The position numbers and the translations under genes are program-made. From an uncultured Collinsella sp. (GTDB lineage Bacteria; Actinomycetota; Coriobacteriia; Coriobacteriales; Coriobacteriaceae): DNA of 41,676 nucleotides. Under the pieces are notes generated by a model. The model was not told the origin of the DNA. It made no database searches and saw only the letters and a list, made by a program, of their open reading frames with translations. Location: contig URRN01000005.1 in the NCBI GenBank assembly GCA_900550185.1, forward strand, positions 1-41,676. The letters run 5' to 3'. Numbering within the stretch: the first letter of the stretch is position 1; every line of letters starts with the position of its first letter. Positions 7,483-15,546 of this stretch are shown piece after piece.

Positions 7483-8582
7483 GCGGATGCGTCTCCCTTC
7501 TGGCCGAGGCCCTCGGCAATGAGTTCGTGGAAAGTGGAAAGCGGCGTGCGGTCGATGCTGCAGCGGCCAATGCCGTGCGGAATCACCAGGTCGATAGTGT
7601 CGCCCGCGCGCTTCTTGTCGTGGAGCGCCTCGGCAAAGACGGCATCGGCATCTAGGTCGCAGCGGGTCTTGAGGCCATGGCGGGCGCAGAGTTCCTCAAT
7701 ACGATCGGGCAGTGCAGCATCGCAGACGCCATGCAGGGCTGCGGCGCGCGTGATGATGCCCATGCCAATCGACACGCAGTTGCCGTGGCCGAGCTCAAAG
7801 TGCTCGCAGGCCTCGACAGCGTGTCCGGCGCTGTGTCCAAAGTTGAGGAGCTTGCGCTGGTTGGTCTCGCATTCATCGGCGACAACCACGGCGCGTTTAA
7901 TGTCGATATTGCGGGCGATGATGAGCGCCACGCGGGCCACGTCCCGGTTGAGGAGCTCCAGCGTGAGCGGGGTCTTCTCCAGCTCGGCGAAAAGCTCCGG
8001 GTCGGCGATCACGGCGTGCTTGACGACCTCGCCGCAGCCGTCGGCGAACTGCTCGGGCGTGAGGGTGGCCAGGCACCCCACGTCGGCGATAACCACGCTC
8101 GGCTGCCAAAAGGCGCCGGCCAAGTTCTTGCCGGCAGCCAGGTCGATGGCGGTCTTGCCGCCCACCGACGAATCCACCATGGCGAGCAGGCTCGTGGGGA
8201 TCTGCACAAACTTGCAGCCGCGCATGTAGGTGGCGGCTACAAAGCCAGCCACGTCGCCCACAACGCCGCCACCGAGTGCCACGATCACGTCGGAGCGTGA
8301 AAGCTCATGCTCGGCCACAAACTCCAGGATGTTGATGTAGGTCTCTGCGCGCTTGTGTGCCTCGCCGGCCTCGAAGGTGCAGATGCTCACCTCATAGCCT
8401 GACGCCTCCAGGCTCTGCTTAACGGGCATCTGGTAGAGCGGGCCCACGTTGGTGTCCGTCACGATGACGGCGCGCGAGCCGCCGGCGGTGGCGCGTACGA
8501 GCGGGCCAGCCTGCTCCAGCAAAAAGGTGCCTACGTGCACCTGGTAGGGGCGTGCGGTGTCGATATCGATGGTAATCGCCAT
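7476..8582 (-). CDS. aroB: 3-dehydroquinate synthase
   Basis: Second shikimate step: cyclises DAHP to 3-dehydroquinate using NAD and a divalent metal. The 368 residues contain VIVTDTNVG, FEAGEAHK, the NAD-binding run GGGVVGDVAGFVAATYMRG, and IPTSLLAMVDSSVGGKTAID. CGEVVKHAVI supplies the metal-ligand Glu, and LLNFGHSAGHAVE with ELGHG supply two metal-ligand histidines. The ATG at 8582 follows AAAGGACC on the minus strand. It sits between tyrA (36-bp gap) and aroA (7-bp overlap) in the aro operon. Confidence 0.96.
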   Translation of the reverse strand: MAITIDIDTARPYQVHVGTFLLEQAGPLVRATAGGSRAVIVTDTNVGPLYQMPVKQSLEASGYEVSICTFEAGEAHKRAETYINILEFVAEHELSRSDVIVALGGGVVGDVAGFVAATYMRGCKFVQIPTSLLAMVDSSVGGKTAIDLAAGKNLAGAFWQPSVVIADVGCLATLTPEQFADGCGEVVKHAVIADPELFAELEKTPLTLELLNRDVARVALIIARNIDIKRAVVVADECETNQRKLLNFGHSAGHAVEACEHFELGHGNCVSIGMGIITRAAALHGVCDAALPDRIEELCARHGLKTRCDLDADAVFAEALHDKKRAGDTIDLVIPHGIGRCSIDRTPLSTFHELIAEGLGQKGDASAC

Positions 8583-8618
8583 AAGCTATGGTCCTTTCGA
8601 CCTGGCGTGATGGGTGGT

Positions 8619-9533
8619 CTAGTGGGAGGCCTCGTCGTCGAGTGCGCGCTTAATGCGGTCGCCCTCGGCAAGGAGATTCTCCAGATAGCGCTGGTCGCGG
8701 TTCTTGAGCGCACGGCTGTAGGCGCCAAGCGACTCGATCAGATGGTCGATCTCGAAGGCGAGCGCGTCGGCGTCGTCGATCATGAGCTCGGACCACATTT
8801 GCGGGTTGAGGTGCGCCACGCGGGTGAGATCGCGGTAGCTACCGGCCGAAAAGCCGTGGTGGACCTGGGCGGTGGGGCTTTTGACGTAGGCGTTGGATAC
8901 CACGTGCGCAAGCTGGCTCGTGAAGGCGATGACGCGGTCGTGCTCGGCGGCGCTGGTCACGCTGAACTTGCCAAAGCCCAAGGGGCGCACCATCTCGCGC
9001 ACCTGGCCCAAGAGCTCGAGCTTAAGGGCATCGTCCACCGCGGGCGGCACGAGCACGAGTGGCGCGCCCTGGAACAGATCGGCGCGGGAGTGCGCATAGC
9101 CCGAGTACTGCGTGCCCGCCATGGGGTGCGCGCCCACAAAGTAAAAGCCGTGCTCGCGGGCAAGCTCAAAGGCACGTTCGCACACGATGCCCTTGACGCC
9201 CACCGTGTCGATCACCACGGGGCCCATGATGGCGTCGGTGTCGGTGGCGTCGGCGAGCGCCTTGGCGTGCGTCTCGAGCCACTCGATGCATGCCTCGGGG
9301 TAGCAAGCCAGGACGATGATGTCGCATTCGCCGAGTGTCTTGTCGTTGAGCTCTCCGGCGACAGTGCCCATGCTGGCGGCCGTCATGACATCGTCATCGG
9401 GGTCCCAGGCCAGCACGCGGACGCCCGCCTGCGCATAGCCGCGGGCAAAACTGCCGCCGATGAGGCCAAGGCCGACGATGCCGGCGCACTTAGGGCCGCC
9501 CTGGTTAACGCGCGCGTTTCTCACCGTACCCAT
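8619..9533 (-). CDS. tyrA: Prephenate dehydrogenase
   Basis: Oxidatively decarboxylates prephenate to 4-hydroxyphenylpyruvate, committing carbon to tyrosine. The 304 residues have a Rossmann motif GIVGLGLIGGSFARG at about 18-32, and the acidic WDPDD end of strand 2, which favours NAD. GAHPMAGTQYSGYAHSR carries the catalytic His, and an alpha-helical dimerisation domain follows (AFTSQLAHVVSNAYV, GSYRDLTRVA). No ACT domain is present at the C-terminus, so feedback control, if any, would differ from that of pheA. The start at 9533 uses the GGAG formed at the very end of aroF, whose stop is 3 bases away. Confidence 0.94.
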   Translation of the reverse strand: MGTVRNARVNQGGPKCAGIVGLGLIGGSFARGYAQAGVRVLAWDPDDDVMTAASMGTVAGELNDKTLGECDIIVLACYPEACIEWLETHAKALADATDTDAIMGPVVIDTVGVKGIVCERAFELAREHGFYFVGAHPMAGTQYSGYAHSRADLFQGAPLVLVPPAVDDALKLELLGQVREMVRPLGFGKFSVTSAAEHDRVIAFTSQLAHVVSNAYVKSPTAQVHHGFSAGSYRDLTRVAHLNPQMWSELMIDDADALAFEIDHLIESLGAYSRALKNRDQRYLENLLAEGDRIKRALDDEASH

Positions 9534-9536
9534 GGG

Positions 9537-10559
9537 CTACTCCATGGTCTCTTGGCAGACAACCTCGCGGATGGCTCGGATACGGCGCATGGTGTCGTCG
9601 AACTGATCGGGGGTGAGGGCCTGGGCGCCGTCGGACCAGGCGCGGCTCGGCTCGTCGTGGACCTCGATCTCCAGGCCGTTGGCACCGCAGGCGGTTGCGG
9701 CGAGCGCCATGGGTTCGACGTAGCGGGTGTAGCCGGTGGCGTGGCTGGGGTCGGCAACGACGGGCAGGTGCGACAGGTGGTGCAGCACCGGCACGGCGTT
9801 AAGGTCGAAGGTGTTACGGGTGCGGGTCTCGAAGGTGCGGATGCCGCGCTCGCACAGGATGACGTTGTCGTTGCCCTCGCTCATGATGTACTCGGCTGCC
9901 ATAAGCAGCTCGTCGATCGTGCCGGACATACCGCGCTTGAGCAGAATCGGGGTCTGGGTCTTGCCGACCTCCTTGAGCAGGGGGAAGTTCTGGGCGTTGC
10001 GGGCGCCGATCTGCATGACGTCAATCTTCTTGTCCAAGAAGACCTGCACGTCGCGTGGATCCATGATCTCGGTGACGATCGGCATGTCGAGCTCGGCAGA
10101 CGCCTCGCACAGCAGGTCGAGGCCGGCGGGGCCCATGCCCTGGTAGGCGTAGGGGGAGGTGCGGGGCTTGTAGGCACCGCCGCGCAGCATCGTGGCACCG
10201 GCGGCCTTCACGCGGCGGGCGATGCGGATGAGGTTCTCGCCCTCGACGGAGCACGGGCCGGCGATGACCTGGAACTGGTCGCCGCCGATCTTGACGCCGT
10301 GGCCGCAGTCGATGACGGAGTCCTCGGGGTGGAATTTACGGTTGGCGCGCTTGAACGGCTCGGAGACGCGCTGCACGCGCTCGACGACATCCATGGACTC
10401 GAGCAGGAACGGGTCGATCTTGGTCGTATCGCCCACCAGGCCGATGATCGTCTCATTCTCGCCGCGCGAGACATCGGTCTTCAGACCCTTTTTCTCAATC
10501 CAGCTGACGATATGGCTTACGGCCTCGTCGCTGGCGCTCTGCTTTAAAATTGCAATCAT
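9537..10559 (-). CDS. aroF: 3-deoxy-7-phosphoheptulonate synthase (DAHP synthase, type I-beta with ferredoxin-like N-domain)
   Basis: First shikimate step: condenses PEP with erythrose-4-phosphate. The 340 residues start with a ferredoxin-like regulatory domain at about 1-70 (MIAILKQSASDEAVSHIV, GDTTKIDP), as in the Thermotoga-type enzyme, where it mediates Tyr/Phe inhibition. The TIM barrel follows, with the signatures VIAGPCSVEGENLI, LRGGAYKPRTSPYAYQG, DVMQIGARNAQN, PILLKRGMSGTIDE, LCERGIRTFE, PVVADPSHATGY and LEIEVHDEPSRAWSDG. I placed the start at ATG 10559, which follows GAGGTGAGAGG. A frame from 10607 would run through the leader hairpin. It is the first gene of the aro operon. The symbol aroF is used for position and class; aroG would be equally acceptable. 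Confidence 0.94.
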   Translation of the reverse strand: MIAILKQSASDEAVSHIVSWIEKKGLKTDVSRGENETIIGLVGDTTKIDPFLLESMDVVERVQRVSEPFKRANRKFHPEDSVIDCGHGVKIGGDQFQVIAGPCSVEGENLIRIARRVKAAGATMLRGGAYKPRTSPYAYQGMGPAGLDLLCEASAELDMPIVTEIMDPRDVQVFLDKKIDVMQIGARNAQNFPLLKEVGKTQTPILLKRGMSGTIDELLMAAEYIMSEGNDNVILCERGIRTFETRTRNTFDLNAVPVLHHLSHLPVVADPSHATGYTRYVEPMALAATACGANGLEIEVHDEPSRAWSDGAQALTPDQFDDTMRRIRAIREVVCQETME

Positions 10560-10569
10560 GGTGTGCCTC

Positions 10570-10632
10570 TCACCTCGATGGATAACTTTTGCAAAAACGG
10601 CCCGCATCGCGAGCCGTGTATATATGGTGCAT
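10570..10632 (-). CDS. Candidate 20-residue leader ORF of the aro operon
   Basis: ATG at 10632 lies 8 bases past the putative -10 box, so the ORF would be leaderless. It reads MHHIYTARDA..., has 20 codons including Tyr-5, Phe-13 and Tyr-17, and its stop overlaps the aroF ribosome site. The terminator hairpin lies inside it, starting one base past the Tyr-5 codon. No ribosome site is present, and a stop downstream of the hairpin is not the classical attenuator layout, so this is a hypothesis only. Confidence 0.22.
   Translation of the reverse strand: MHHIYTARDAGRFCKSYPSR
10593..10617 (-). terminator. Leader terminator (candidate attenuator) upstream of aroF
   Basis: On the minus strand ACGGCTCGC pairs with GCGGGCCGT (9 bp including one G-U) around a 3-base GAT loop and is followed by TTTTTGC. 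It lies between the operon promoter and the aroF start, about 15 nt after the likely transcript start. This is where a transcription attenuator would sit. Confidence 0.65.
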
Positions 10633-10640
10633 GAGAGTTT

Positions 10641-10669
10641 ATACTATCTGACTCGCTTTTGCCTTCTAA
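10641..10669 (-). promoter_or_regulatory. Candidate promoter of the aro operon
   Basis: Minus strand: TTAGAA (10664-10669), 17-bp spacer, TAGTAT (10641-10646), each 4 of 6 to the sigma-70 consensus. An overlapping TATAAA three bases further on is an alternative -10. The position is right for the leader hairpin and aroF. Confidence 0.45.
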
Positions 10670-10722
10670 AGTGGGTCGTTGCGCCGCGTCTTCCTCGGAA
10701 TTGCAAAGCTTTTTCTTTTATT

Positions 10723-10752
10723 TTGATAGCCCGTGGTGCACTTGGGTATAAT
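10723..10752 (+). promoter_or_regulatory. Promoter of tRNA-Arg
   Basis: TTGATA (10723-10728), 18-bp spacer, perfect TATAAT (10747-10752). The tRNA begins 12 bases after the -10 box. This is one of the strongest sigma-70 type promoters in the window and is divergent from the aro promoter. Confidence 0.85.
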
Positions 10753-10763
10753 GCCAAACGTTG

Positions 10764-10840
10764 GCCCTATTAGCTCAGGGGATTAGAGCGTCTGCCTCCG
10801 GAGCAGAAGGTCGTTGGTTCGAATCCAACATGGGGCACCA
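10764..10840 (+). tRNA. tRNA-Arg (anticodon CCG)
   Basis: Complete 77-base cloverleaf. Acceptor stem GCCCTAT pairs with ATGGGGC (one G-U). The D stem is GCTC/GAGC, the anticodon stem TCTGC/GCAGA, and the seven-base loop CTCCGGA gives anticodon CCG (reads codon CGG). The T arm is GTTGG-TTCGAAT-CCAAC, the discriminator base is A, and CCA is encoded in the gene. It has its own promoter upstream and a terminator 11 bases downstream, so it is a single-gene unit. Confidence 0.97.
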
Positions 10841-10851
10841 TCGAACGTAAG

Positions 10852-10884
10852 ACCGTCCGAACCTCGCATGGTCCGGGCGGTTTT
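10852..10884 (+). terminator. Terminator after tRNA-Arg
   Basis: ACCGTCCG (10852-10859) pairs with CGGGCGGT (10874-10881), with an inner ACC/GGT extension, followed by TTTTC. It ends only about 32 bases before the likely start of the P-type ATPase. Confidence 0.75.
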
Positions 10885-10915
10885 CTTATACCGACGCGAC
10901 GTGATGGGACGTGGT

Positions 10916-13639
10916 ATGGCAGCAACGGATATCGAGCGCGGACTCTCGACCGCCGAGGTCGAGGAGCGCATCGCCGCCGGTAAGATCAACCGCAACATGG
11001 AGCTCAAGACCAAGTCGGTCAAAGAGCTCATCATCGAGAACCTCTGTACGTTGTTCAATTTGATCAACGTGATCTTGGCGTTCCTGGTTATTTTGACCGG
11101 TTCGTTTAAGAATCTGACGTTCCTGTTCGTGGTGTTCCTCAATACCGCTATTGGCGTCATTCAGTCCATGCGTTCCAAGAAGATGGTCGATAAGCTCACG
11201 CTGCTGACCTCCAAGAAGGCCATCGCGGTGCGCGATGGCGCCGAGGTGGAGCTCGACCTGGACCAGATCGTGCTCGACGACATCATCCGCCTGGGGCGCG
11301 GCGACCAGATTCCCGCTGACGCCGTGGTGGTTTCGGGCGAGGCGCTCGTGAACGAGAGCCTGCTGACGGGCGAGAGCGACCTTATTAAGAAACAGCCCGG
11401 TTCCGAGCTCATGAGCGGCAGCTTTATCGACTCGGGCCTGCTGCGCGCCCGCGTGATCCATGTCGGCGCCGACAACTACGTGGCCAAAATTAATAACGAG
11501 GCCAAGTACGTCAAAAAGGTCAATTCCGAGATCATGAACGCGCTTAACGCCATCGTGCGCTTTGCGAGCATCATCATGATTCCGCTTGGCCTGGCTCTGT
11601 TCGCCTCGAGTGTAAGTGGGCTGTGGGATGCCGCGGGAACCCCGGGCGATAGCGCGCTTTCGTGGTGCTTCTCCGAGCTGTTGGCTGGACATGTGCCTTC
11701 GTCGGCGCTGCTGTCCACGGTGGGCGCCCTGCTGGGCATGATCCCGCAAGGCCTGGTGCTGCTGACCTCGTCGGTGCTCGCCATCGCCACGGTGCGCCTG
11801 GCCCGCCGCAAGGTGCTGGCGCAGCAGCTCTACTGCATCGAGACGCTCGCTCGCGTCGACGTGCTGTGCCTGGACAAGACGGGCACCATTACCTCGGGTC
11901 GTATGGAGGTTGAGGGCACCTACCCGCTGCCTGTTGAGGGTGTTGGCTTTGGCGTGGACTCGGACGAGGCGGCTGTTCCCGTCGATACCACAGTGCTCGA
12001 TTTTGCGCTGGCTAACGTGGCACGTGCGACTTCGGCCGATGCCAACGAGACCTGCCAGGCGCTGCTCAACTATTACGCCGATCGCCCGGTCGAGGTGTCT
12101 GAGCCGCTGTCGGTCATTCCGTTCTCGTCGTCTAAAAAATGGAGTGGCGCTTCTTTTGCGCAGGGCTCCTATGTGATGGGTGCCGCGCAGTTTGTGCTCT
12201 CTGATCGTGTGTTTTCGCAGGTCGAGAACCGTGTCGCCGAGCTTGCCGATACCCGCCGCGTGCTCGTGGTGGCGCGCGTGGACGGCTTTACGCCCGATGG
12301 GGATATGGTGGGCGAGGCCGAGCCCGTGGGCTTTGTGACCATCCGCGACGAGATTCGTACCTCGGCGGCCGAGACCATTGGCTACTTTAACGAGCAGGGC
12401 GTGACCCTCAACGTGATCAGTGGCGACGATCCGCGTACGGTGTCGTCGATCGCGCGCGTGGTGGGCGTGCCGGGGGCGGACGCTTATGTGGACGCCACGA
12501 CGCTCGATACGCCGGCCAAGCTCGATGCCGCAGTGGACCGCTACCATGTCTTTGGTCGTGTGACCCCGCAGCAGAAGCGCGAGCTCGTGCAGGCGCTCAA
12601 GCGCCGCGAGCACACCGTGGCCATGACGGGCGACGGCGTCAACGACGTGCTGGCGCTCAAGGAGGCCGACTGCTCCGTGGCCATGGCTGCCGGTTCCGAT
12701 GCCGCGCGCGACGTGGCCGAGATCGTACTCGTCGACAACGACTTTGCCTCGATGCCCGCCGTGGTGGCCGAGGGCCGTCGCTCCATCAACAACCTGCAGC
12801 GTTCGGCCTCGCTATTCCTGACCAAGACGCTGTTCACGATGGGCCTGGCGGCTCTGTGTATCGCGCTGCCGCCGTACCCCTTCGAGCCCATCCAGATGAC
12901 GCTCATTAACTTCTTCTGCATCGGCGCGCCGGGCTTTGTGTTGGGCCTGGAGCCCAACAATGCTCGCGTGAAGGGTGCGTTTTTGACCAACGTACTCAAG
13001 CGTGCATTGCCGGCGTCGATTGCGGTCATTTTGGCTGCGGCGCTCGATATCTTTGTGGCGCGCGTGTTTGGCTTTAGCCAGCTCACGCTGTCTACGATGT
13101 GCCTGCTTACGTCGTGCGCGGCGAGCGTCAGCCTAATCTGGCGCATCTCGCAGCCTCTCACGCCCTTACGTGTGGTGCTCTTTGTGTTTGTAGTCGCCGG
13201 CATCCTGGTGGGCGTTATCGGATTCCCGGAGCTGCTGTCTATTGCCAACCTGTCGATGGGCCAGATGGTTATCTTGGCTGTTATCGTGGTCTTTACCTGC
13301 TCGGTGTTCTTTAAGCTCGCCACGATGATGGATTCGCTCAAGCCGCGTCGTCGTCATGCCGCAACTGGTTTTGGCCGCGGTGTGCGCGTCCACCTAGGTC
13401 GCGGTGGCGGCAAGGTGAGCTCGACGGGTTCGACGGCCGAGCGTTTTGCCAAGCGCGTCGCCGCCGACATGGCGCAGCGCCGCGAAGATCGCACCGCTCG
13501 CGAGGCCGAGGCCCGTGCACTCGAGGGCGTGGCCCAGGCCCAGCCCAAGAAAAAGAAGAGTACCGGAGCCAAGCGCTCTCGCGTGACCAAGTCCGCCCAA
13601 GGCATCAAAGTCTCAATGCCAAGCAAAAAGAAGAAGTAA
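10916..13639 (+). CDS. Cation-translocating P-type ATPase (CtpE/Exp7-like, possibly Ca2+)
   Basis: Membrane pump of 907 residues from the chosen start. P-type signatures: TGES at 151-154 (actuator), DKTGT with phospho-acceptor Asp320, KWSGASF in the nucleotide domain, and TGDGVND at 571-577. Paired hydrophobic helices flank the actuator domain and about six follow residue 640. The overall order resembles CtpE of mycobacteria and Exp7 of pneumococci, which have been linked to calcium. The M4 motif reads IPQGL at 276-280, where many cation pumps have IPEGL. The last 90 residues are an Ala/Arg/Lys-rich soluble tail ending in KKKK. The start is uncertain: ATG 10916 fits the domain boundary, and ATG 10904 is possible. 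Neither has a strong ribosome site. No separate promoter is evident after the tRNA terminator. Substrate is inferred, not shown. Confidence 0.88.
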   Translation: MAATDIERGLSTAEVEERIAAGKINRNMELKTKSVKELIIENLCTLFNLINVILAFLVILTGSFKNLTFLFVVFLNTAIGVIQSMRSKKMVDKLTLLTSKKAIAVRDGAEVELDLDQIVLDDIIRLGRGDQIPADAVVVSGEALVNESLLTGESDLIKKQPGSELMSGSFIDSGLLRARVIHVGADNYVAKINNEAKYVKKVNSEIMNALNAIVRFASIIMIPLGLALFASSVSGLWDAAGTPGDSALSWCFSELLAGHVPSSALLSTVGALLGMIPQGLVLLTSSVLAIATVRLARRKVLAQQLYCIETLARVDVLCLDKTGTITSGRMEVEGTYPLPVEGVGFGVDSDEAAVPVDTTVLDFALANVARATSADANETCQALLNYYADRPVEVSEPLSVIPFSSSKKWSGASFAQGSYVMGAAQFVLSDRVFSQVENRVAELADTRRVLVVARVDGFTPDGDMVGEAEPVGFVTIRDEIRTSAAETIGYFNEQGVTLNVISGDDPRTVSSIARVVGVPGADAYVDATTLDTPAKLDAAVDRYHVFGRVTPQQKRELVQALKRREHTVAMTGDGVNDVLALKEADCSVAMAAGSDAARDVAEIVLVDNDFASMPAVVAEGRRSINNLQRSASLFLTKTLFTMGLAALCIALPPYPFEPIQMTLINFFCIGAPGFVLGLEPNNARVKGAFLTNVLKRALPASIAVILAAALDIFVARVFGFSQLTLSTMCLLTSCAASVSLIWRISQPLTPLRVVLFVFVVAGILVGVIGFPELLSIANLSMGQMVILAVIVVFTCSVFFKLATMMDSLKPRRRHAATGFGRGVRVHLGRGGGKVSSTGSTAERFAKRVAADMAQRREDRTAREAEARALEGVAQAQPKKKKSTGAKRSRVTKSAQGIKVSMPSKKKK

Positions 13640-13693
13640 CTACGCGCCCTCGCGATGTTGAATTGGTGCCTTGCTCCTGTGGGGCCGTGGCGA

Positions 13694-13702
13694 TGTTATG
13701 CT
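13694..13702 (+). promoter_or_regulatory. Possible extended -10 promoter for the zinc-ribbon gene
   Basis: TG-T-TATGCT matches an extended -10 (TGn plus a TATAAT-like hexamer), 41 bases before the GTG start. No -35 element stands out at 17 bp; a TTGCTC lies 20 bp away. Confidence 0.3.
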
Positions 13703-13742
13703 CTAACCTCGATTGTTTGAATTGCTTCGAAAAGAGGATGCC

Positions 13743-14885
13743 GTGATCTGCCCGCATTGCCTTAAGACTATCGAGGACGGCGCCTCGTTCTGCCCCTACT
13801 GCAACGCCTATGTGGGTCCGGGCGATGGCCCCGAGCACACCGAGTTCGTGTTCTGCGAGGGCTGCGGTGCCCGTCTTTCTCCGCATGATCGTACGTGCCC
13901 CAAATGCGGACGCCCCGCTCCGGGTATCCTCTCCGAGGACGCGGCCGCATCCGACCTGGCAGCGGGCCGCACGGCGGGCTTTCCGCGCCTAACGCAAGAG
14001 CAGATCGATACCGAGGTGCCGCATGCGCCGGCCTCTGCCGCTGCGGTGCTTTCGGACGCCGCCGATCCTAACGAGACCTGCGTGCTGCCGGCTTTCGATA
14101 AGGATTTCGGTATTCCCAAGGTCGATATTCCCACGCCGGTTTCCCTGCATGACGATCCTCAAAAACCCAAGCGCAAGGTGCATCCCGACGAGGACGCTTA
14201 TCACAAGCACAAGCGTCATATCCCCAAGCCGCTCATCGTCATCGCGGTCCTTGCCGTCGTTTGCGGCGGTGCCTATTGGTTCGTGACGACCGATCCCATG
14301 GGTGTTATGCCCGGCTTCTATGACCAGTTTGGCCAGGCCGCGCAGACGACCTTCCCCACGCGCCAAAAGGGCGAGGCGACTGAGGACGATACCAAGCAGG
14401 ACGATTCTGCCGAGGTGGTCCAGGAAGAAACCGTGCTGACCGATGATCAGCTCTATACCAGGCTCGACGGTCTGTATCAGACCATCGTGTCCTACGGTGA
14501 CGAGGACCAGATCGGCGAGGTCATCGATTCCTTTAATAACGGCTATCTCCGATCGCCGTTGTCCACCCGTCAGGAGCTGTCGCAGAGTGCCTACGCCCTG
14601 CGCGACCAGATCAAAAAGACGCAAGATGAGCTTAACAACCTTAAGTACCAGGACGATACGGTCTATGCGGATGACATAGCCCACTTAAAGCAGCTTGTCG
14701 AGTGGATGTATGAGCGCGTCGACGTGATCTGCCAGAGCTGGGATATCTCGCTGGCCATTCCCGATGGCGAGTCGATGAGTTCCCACCAAAGCGAGATCCT
14801 GGCGCCCATCGCGCAGAGCGGCAACAGCGCGCTCAACCAGTACGACGCCAACGTGGGTTCCTGGAAGCCGCAGCAGCGTTCCTAA
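13743..14885 (+). CDS. Zinc-ribbon membrane protein
   Basis: Protein of 380 residues, not a recognised named family. The N-terminus carries two zinc ribbons, CPHCLKTIEDGASFCPYC and CEGCGARLSPHDRTCPKCG (CxxC pairs), followed by a low-complexity acidic linker. A basic patch (KHKRHIPK) precedes one membrane helix near residue 165 (IVIAVLAVVCGGAYWFV). About 190 residues follow, mostly helical and charged, and probably lie outside the membrane. This layout suggests a type II anchored protein with cytosolic zinc ribbons. I chose the GTG at 13743 because AAGAGG lies about 7 bases upstream; a TTG at 13713 has no ribosome site. It is followed by the cyclophilin gene, which has its own promoter. Function unknown. 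Confidence 0.7.
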   Translation: MICPHCLKTIEDGASFCPYCNAYVGPGDGPEHTEFVFCEGCGARLSPHDRTCPKCGRPAPGILSEDAAASDLAAGRTAGFPRLTQEQIDTEVPHAPASAAAVLSDAADPNETCVLPAFDKDFGIPKVDIPTPVSLHDDPQKPKRKVHPDEDAYHKHKRHIPKPLIVIAVLAVVCGGAYWFVTTDPMGVMPGFYDQFGQAAQTTFPTRQKGEATEDDTKQDDSAEVVQEETVLTDDQLYTRLDGLYQTIVSYGDEDQIGEVIDSFNNGYLRSPLSTRQELSQSAYALRDQIKKTQDELNNLKYQDDTVYADDIAHLKQLVEWMYERVDVICQSWDISLAIPDGESMSSHQSEILAPIAQSGNSALNQYDANVGSWKPQQRS

Positions 14886-14923
14886 AATTAGTTCGCCATA
14901 GTCGGCATAACCTACGTGCGCAA

Positions 14924-14953
14924 TTGATGTAAGCGCATGCTTATTGCTACAAT
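14924..14953 (+). promoter_or_regulatory. Promoter of the cyclophilin gene
   Basis: TTGATG (14924-14929), 18-bp spacer, TACAAT (14948-14953). It lies 39 bases upstream of the ATG, which has an AGGAAGGAA ribosome site. Confidence 0.7.
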
Positions 14954-14992
14954 TCGTACAAATATGCTTTAAACGCACGAGGAAGGAACCAC

Positions 14993-15535
14993 ATGTTTGG
15001 TTTTAAGAAAGAGCTCTACACGCCCGAGTATCAGCTTGCCGGCGACGAGTGCGCCGTTATCGAGACGTCGAAGGGTACCATCAAGGTCAAGTTTGACGGC
15101 GAGGGCGCTCCCATTCATGTCGCGAACTTCTGCGAGCTTTCCACGATGGGCTTCTATGATGGCCTTAAGTTCCATCGCTATGTGCCCGGTTTTGTCATCC
15201 AGGGCGGCGACCCCAATACCCGCGACATGTCCGGCGCCGACGTCGCTGCCGGTCTTGAGGGCCCCGACGGCATGCCCGGTACCGGTGGCCCCGGCTACTG
15301 CATCAAGGGCGAGTTTGCCACCAATCCGCGCAACAGCCATGTCGATGGTGCCCTTGCCATGGCACGCTCCATGGACCCCGATTCCGCGGGTTCGCAGTTC
15401 TACTTCTGCTTGGGTGCCCAGCATAACCTCGATTCCGGTTACACCGTCTTTGGTACCACGGTCGAGGGTCTCGATGTGATTTCGCGGCTGCGTGCCGGCG
15501 ACGAGATCGTCCATGTCGAGATCGTTCACGAGTAA
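14993..15535 (+). CDS. Cyclophilin-type peptidyl-prolyl cis-trans isomerase
   Basis: Accelerates proline isomerisation during protein folding. The 180 residues form a single cyclophilin domain with no signal peptide, so it should be cytosolic. Family motifs are present: IKVKFDGEGAPIHVANF, FYDGLKFHRYVPGFVIQGGDP (catalytic Arg in FHR), GYCIKGEF, GALAMARSMDPDSAGSQFY and YTVFGTTVEGLDVI. The catalytic Trp of human CypA is replaced by a loop here (LGAQHNLDSGYTVFG), as in many bacterial enzymes. The following TPR gene starts 11 bases after its stop, so the two are probably co-transcribed. Confidence 0.93.
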   Translation: MFGFKKELYTPEYQLAGDECAVIETSKGTIKVKFDGEGAPIHVANFCELSTMGFYDGLKFHRYVPGFVIQGGDPNTRDMSGADVAAGLEGPDGMPGTGGPGYCIKGEFATNPRNSHVDGALAMARSMDPDSAGSQFYFCLGAQHNLDSGYTVFGTTVEGLDVISRLRAGDEIVHVEIVHE

Positions 15536-15546
15536 AGGGGACTTCC

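Noticed and set aside
8535..10547. 670-codon plus-strand open frame
   Set aside because: Antisense shadow of tyrA and aroF, with shadow-type composition.
10868..10915. Earlier starts of the P-type ATPase (TTG 10814, ATG 10868)
   Set aside because: They lie within the tRNA or its terminator hairpin and would add residues unrelated to the family N-terminus.
10886..12613. 575-codon minus-strand open frame
   Set aside because: Antisense to the P-type ATPase; His/Arg/Gly-rich without domain features.
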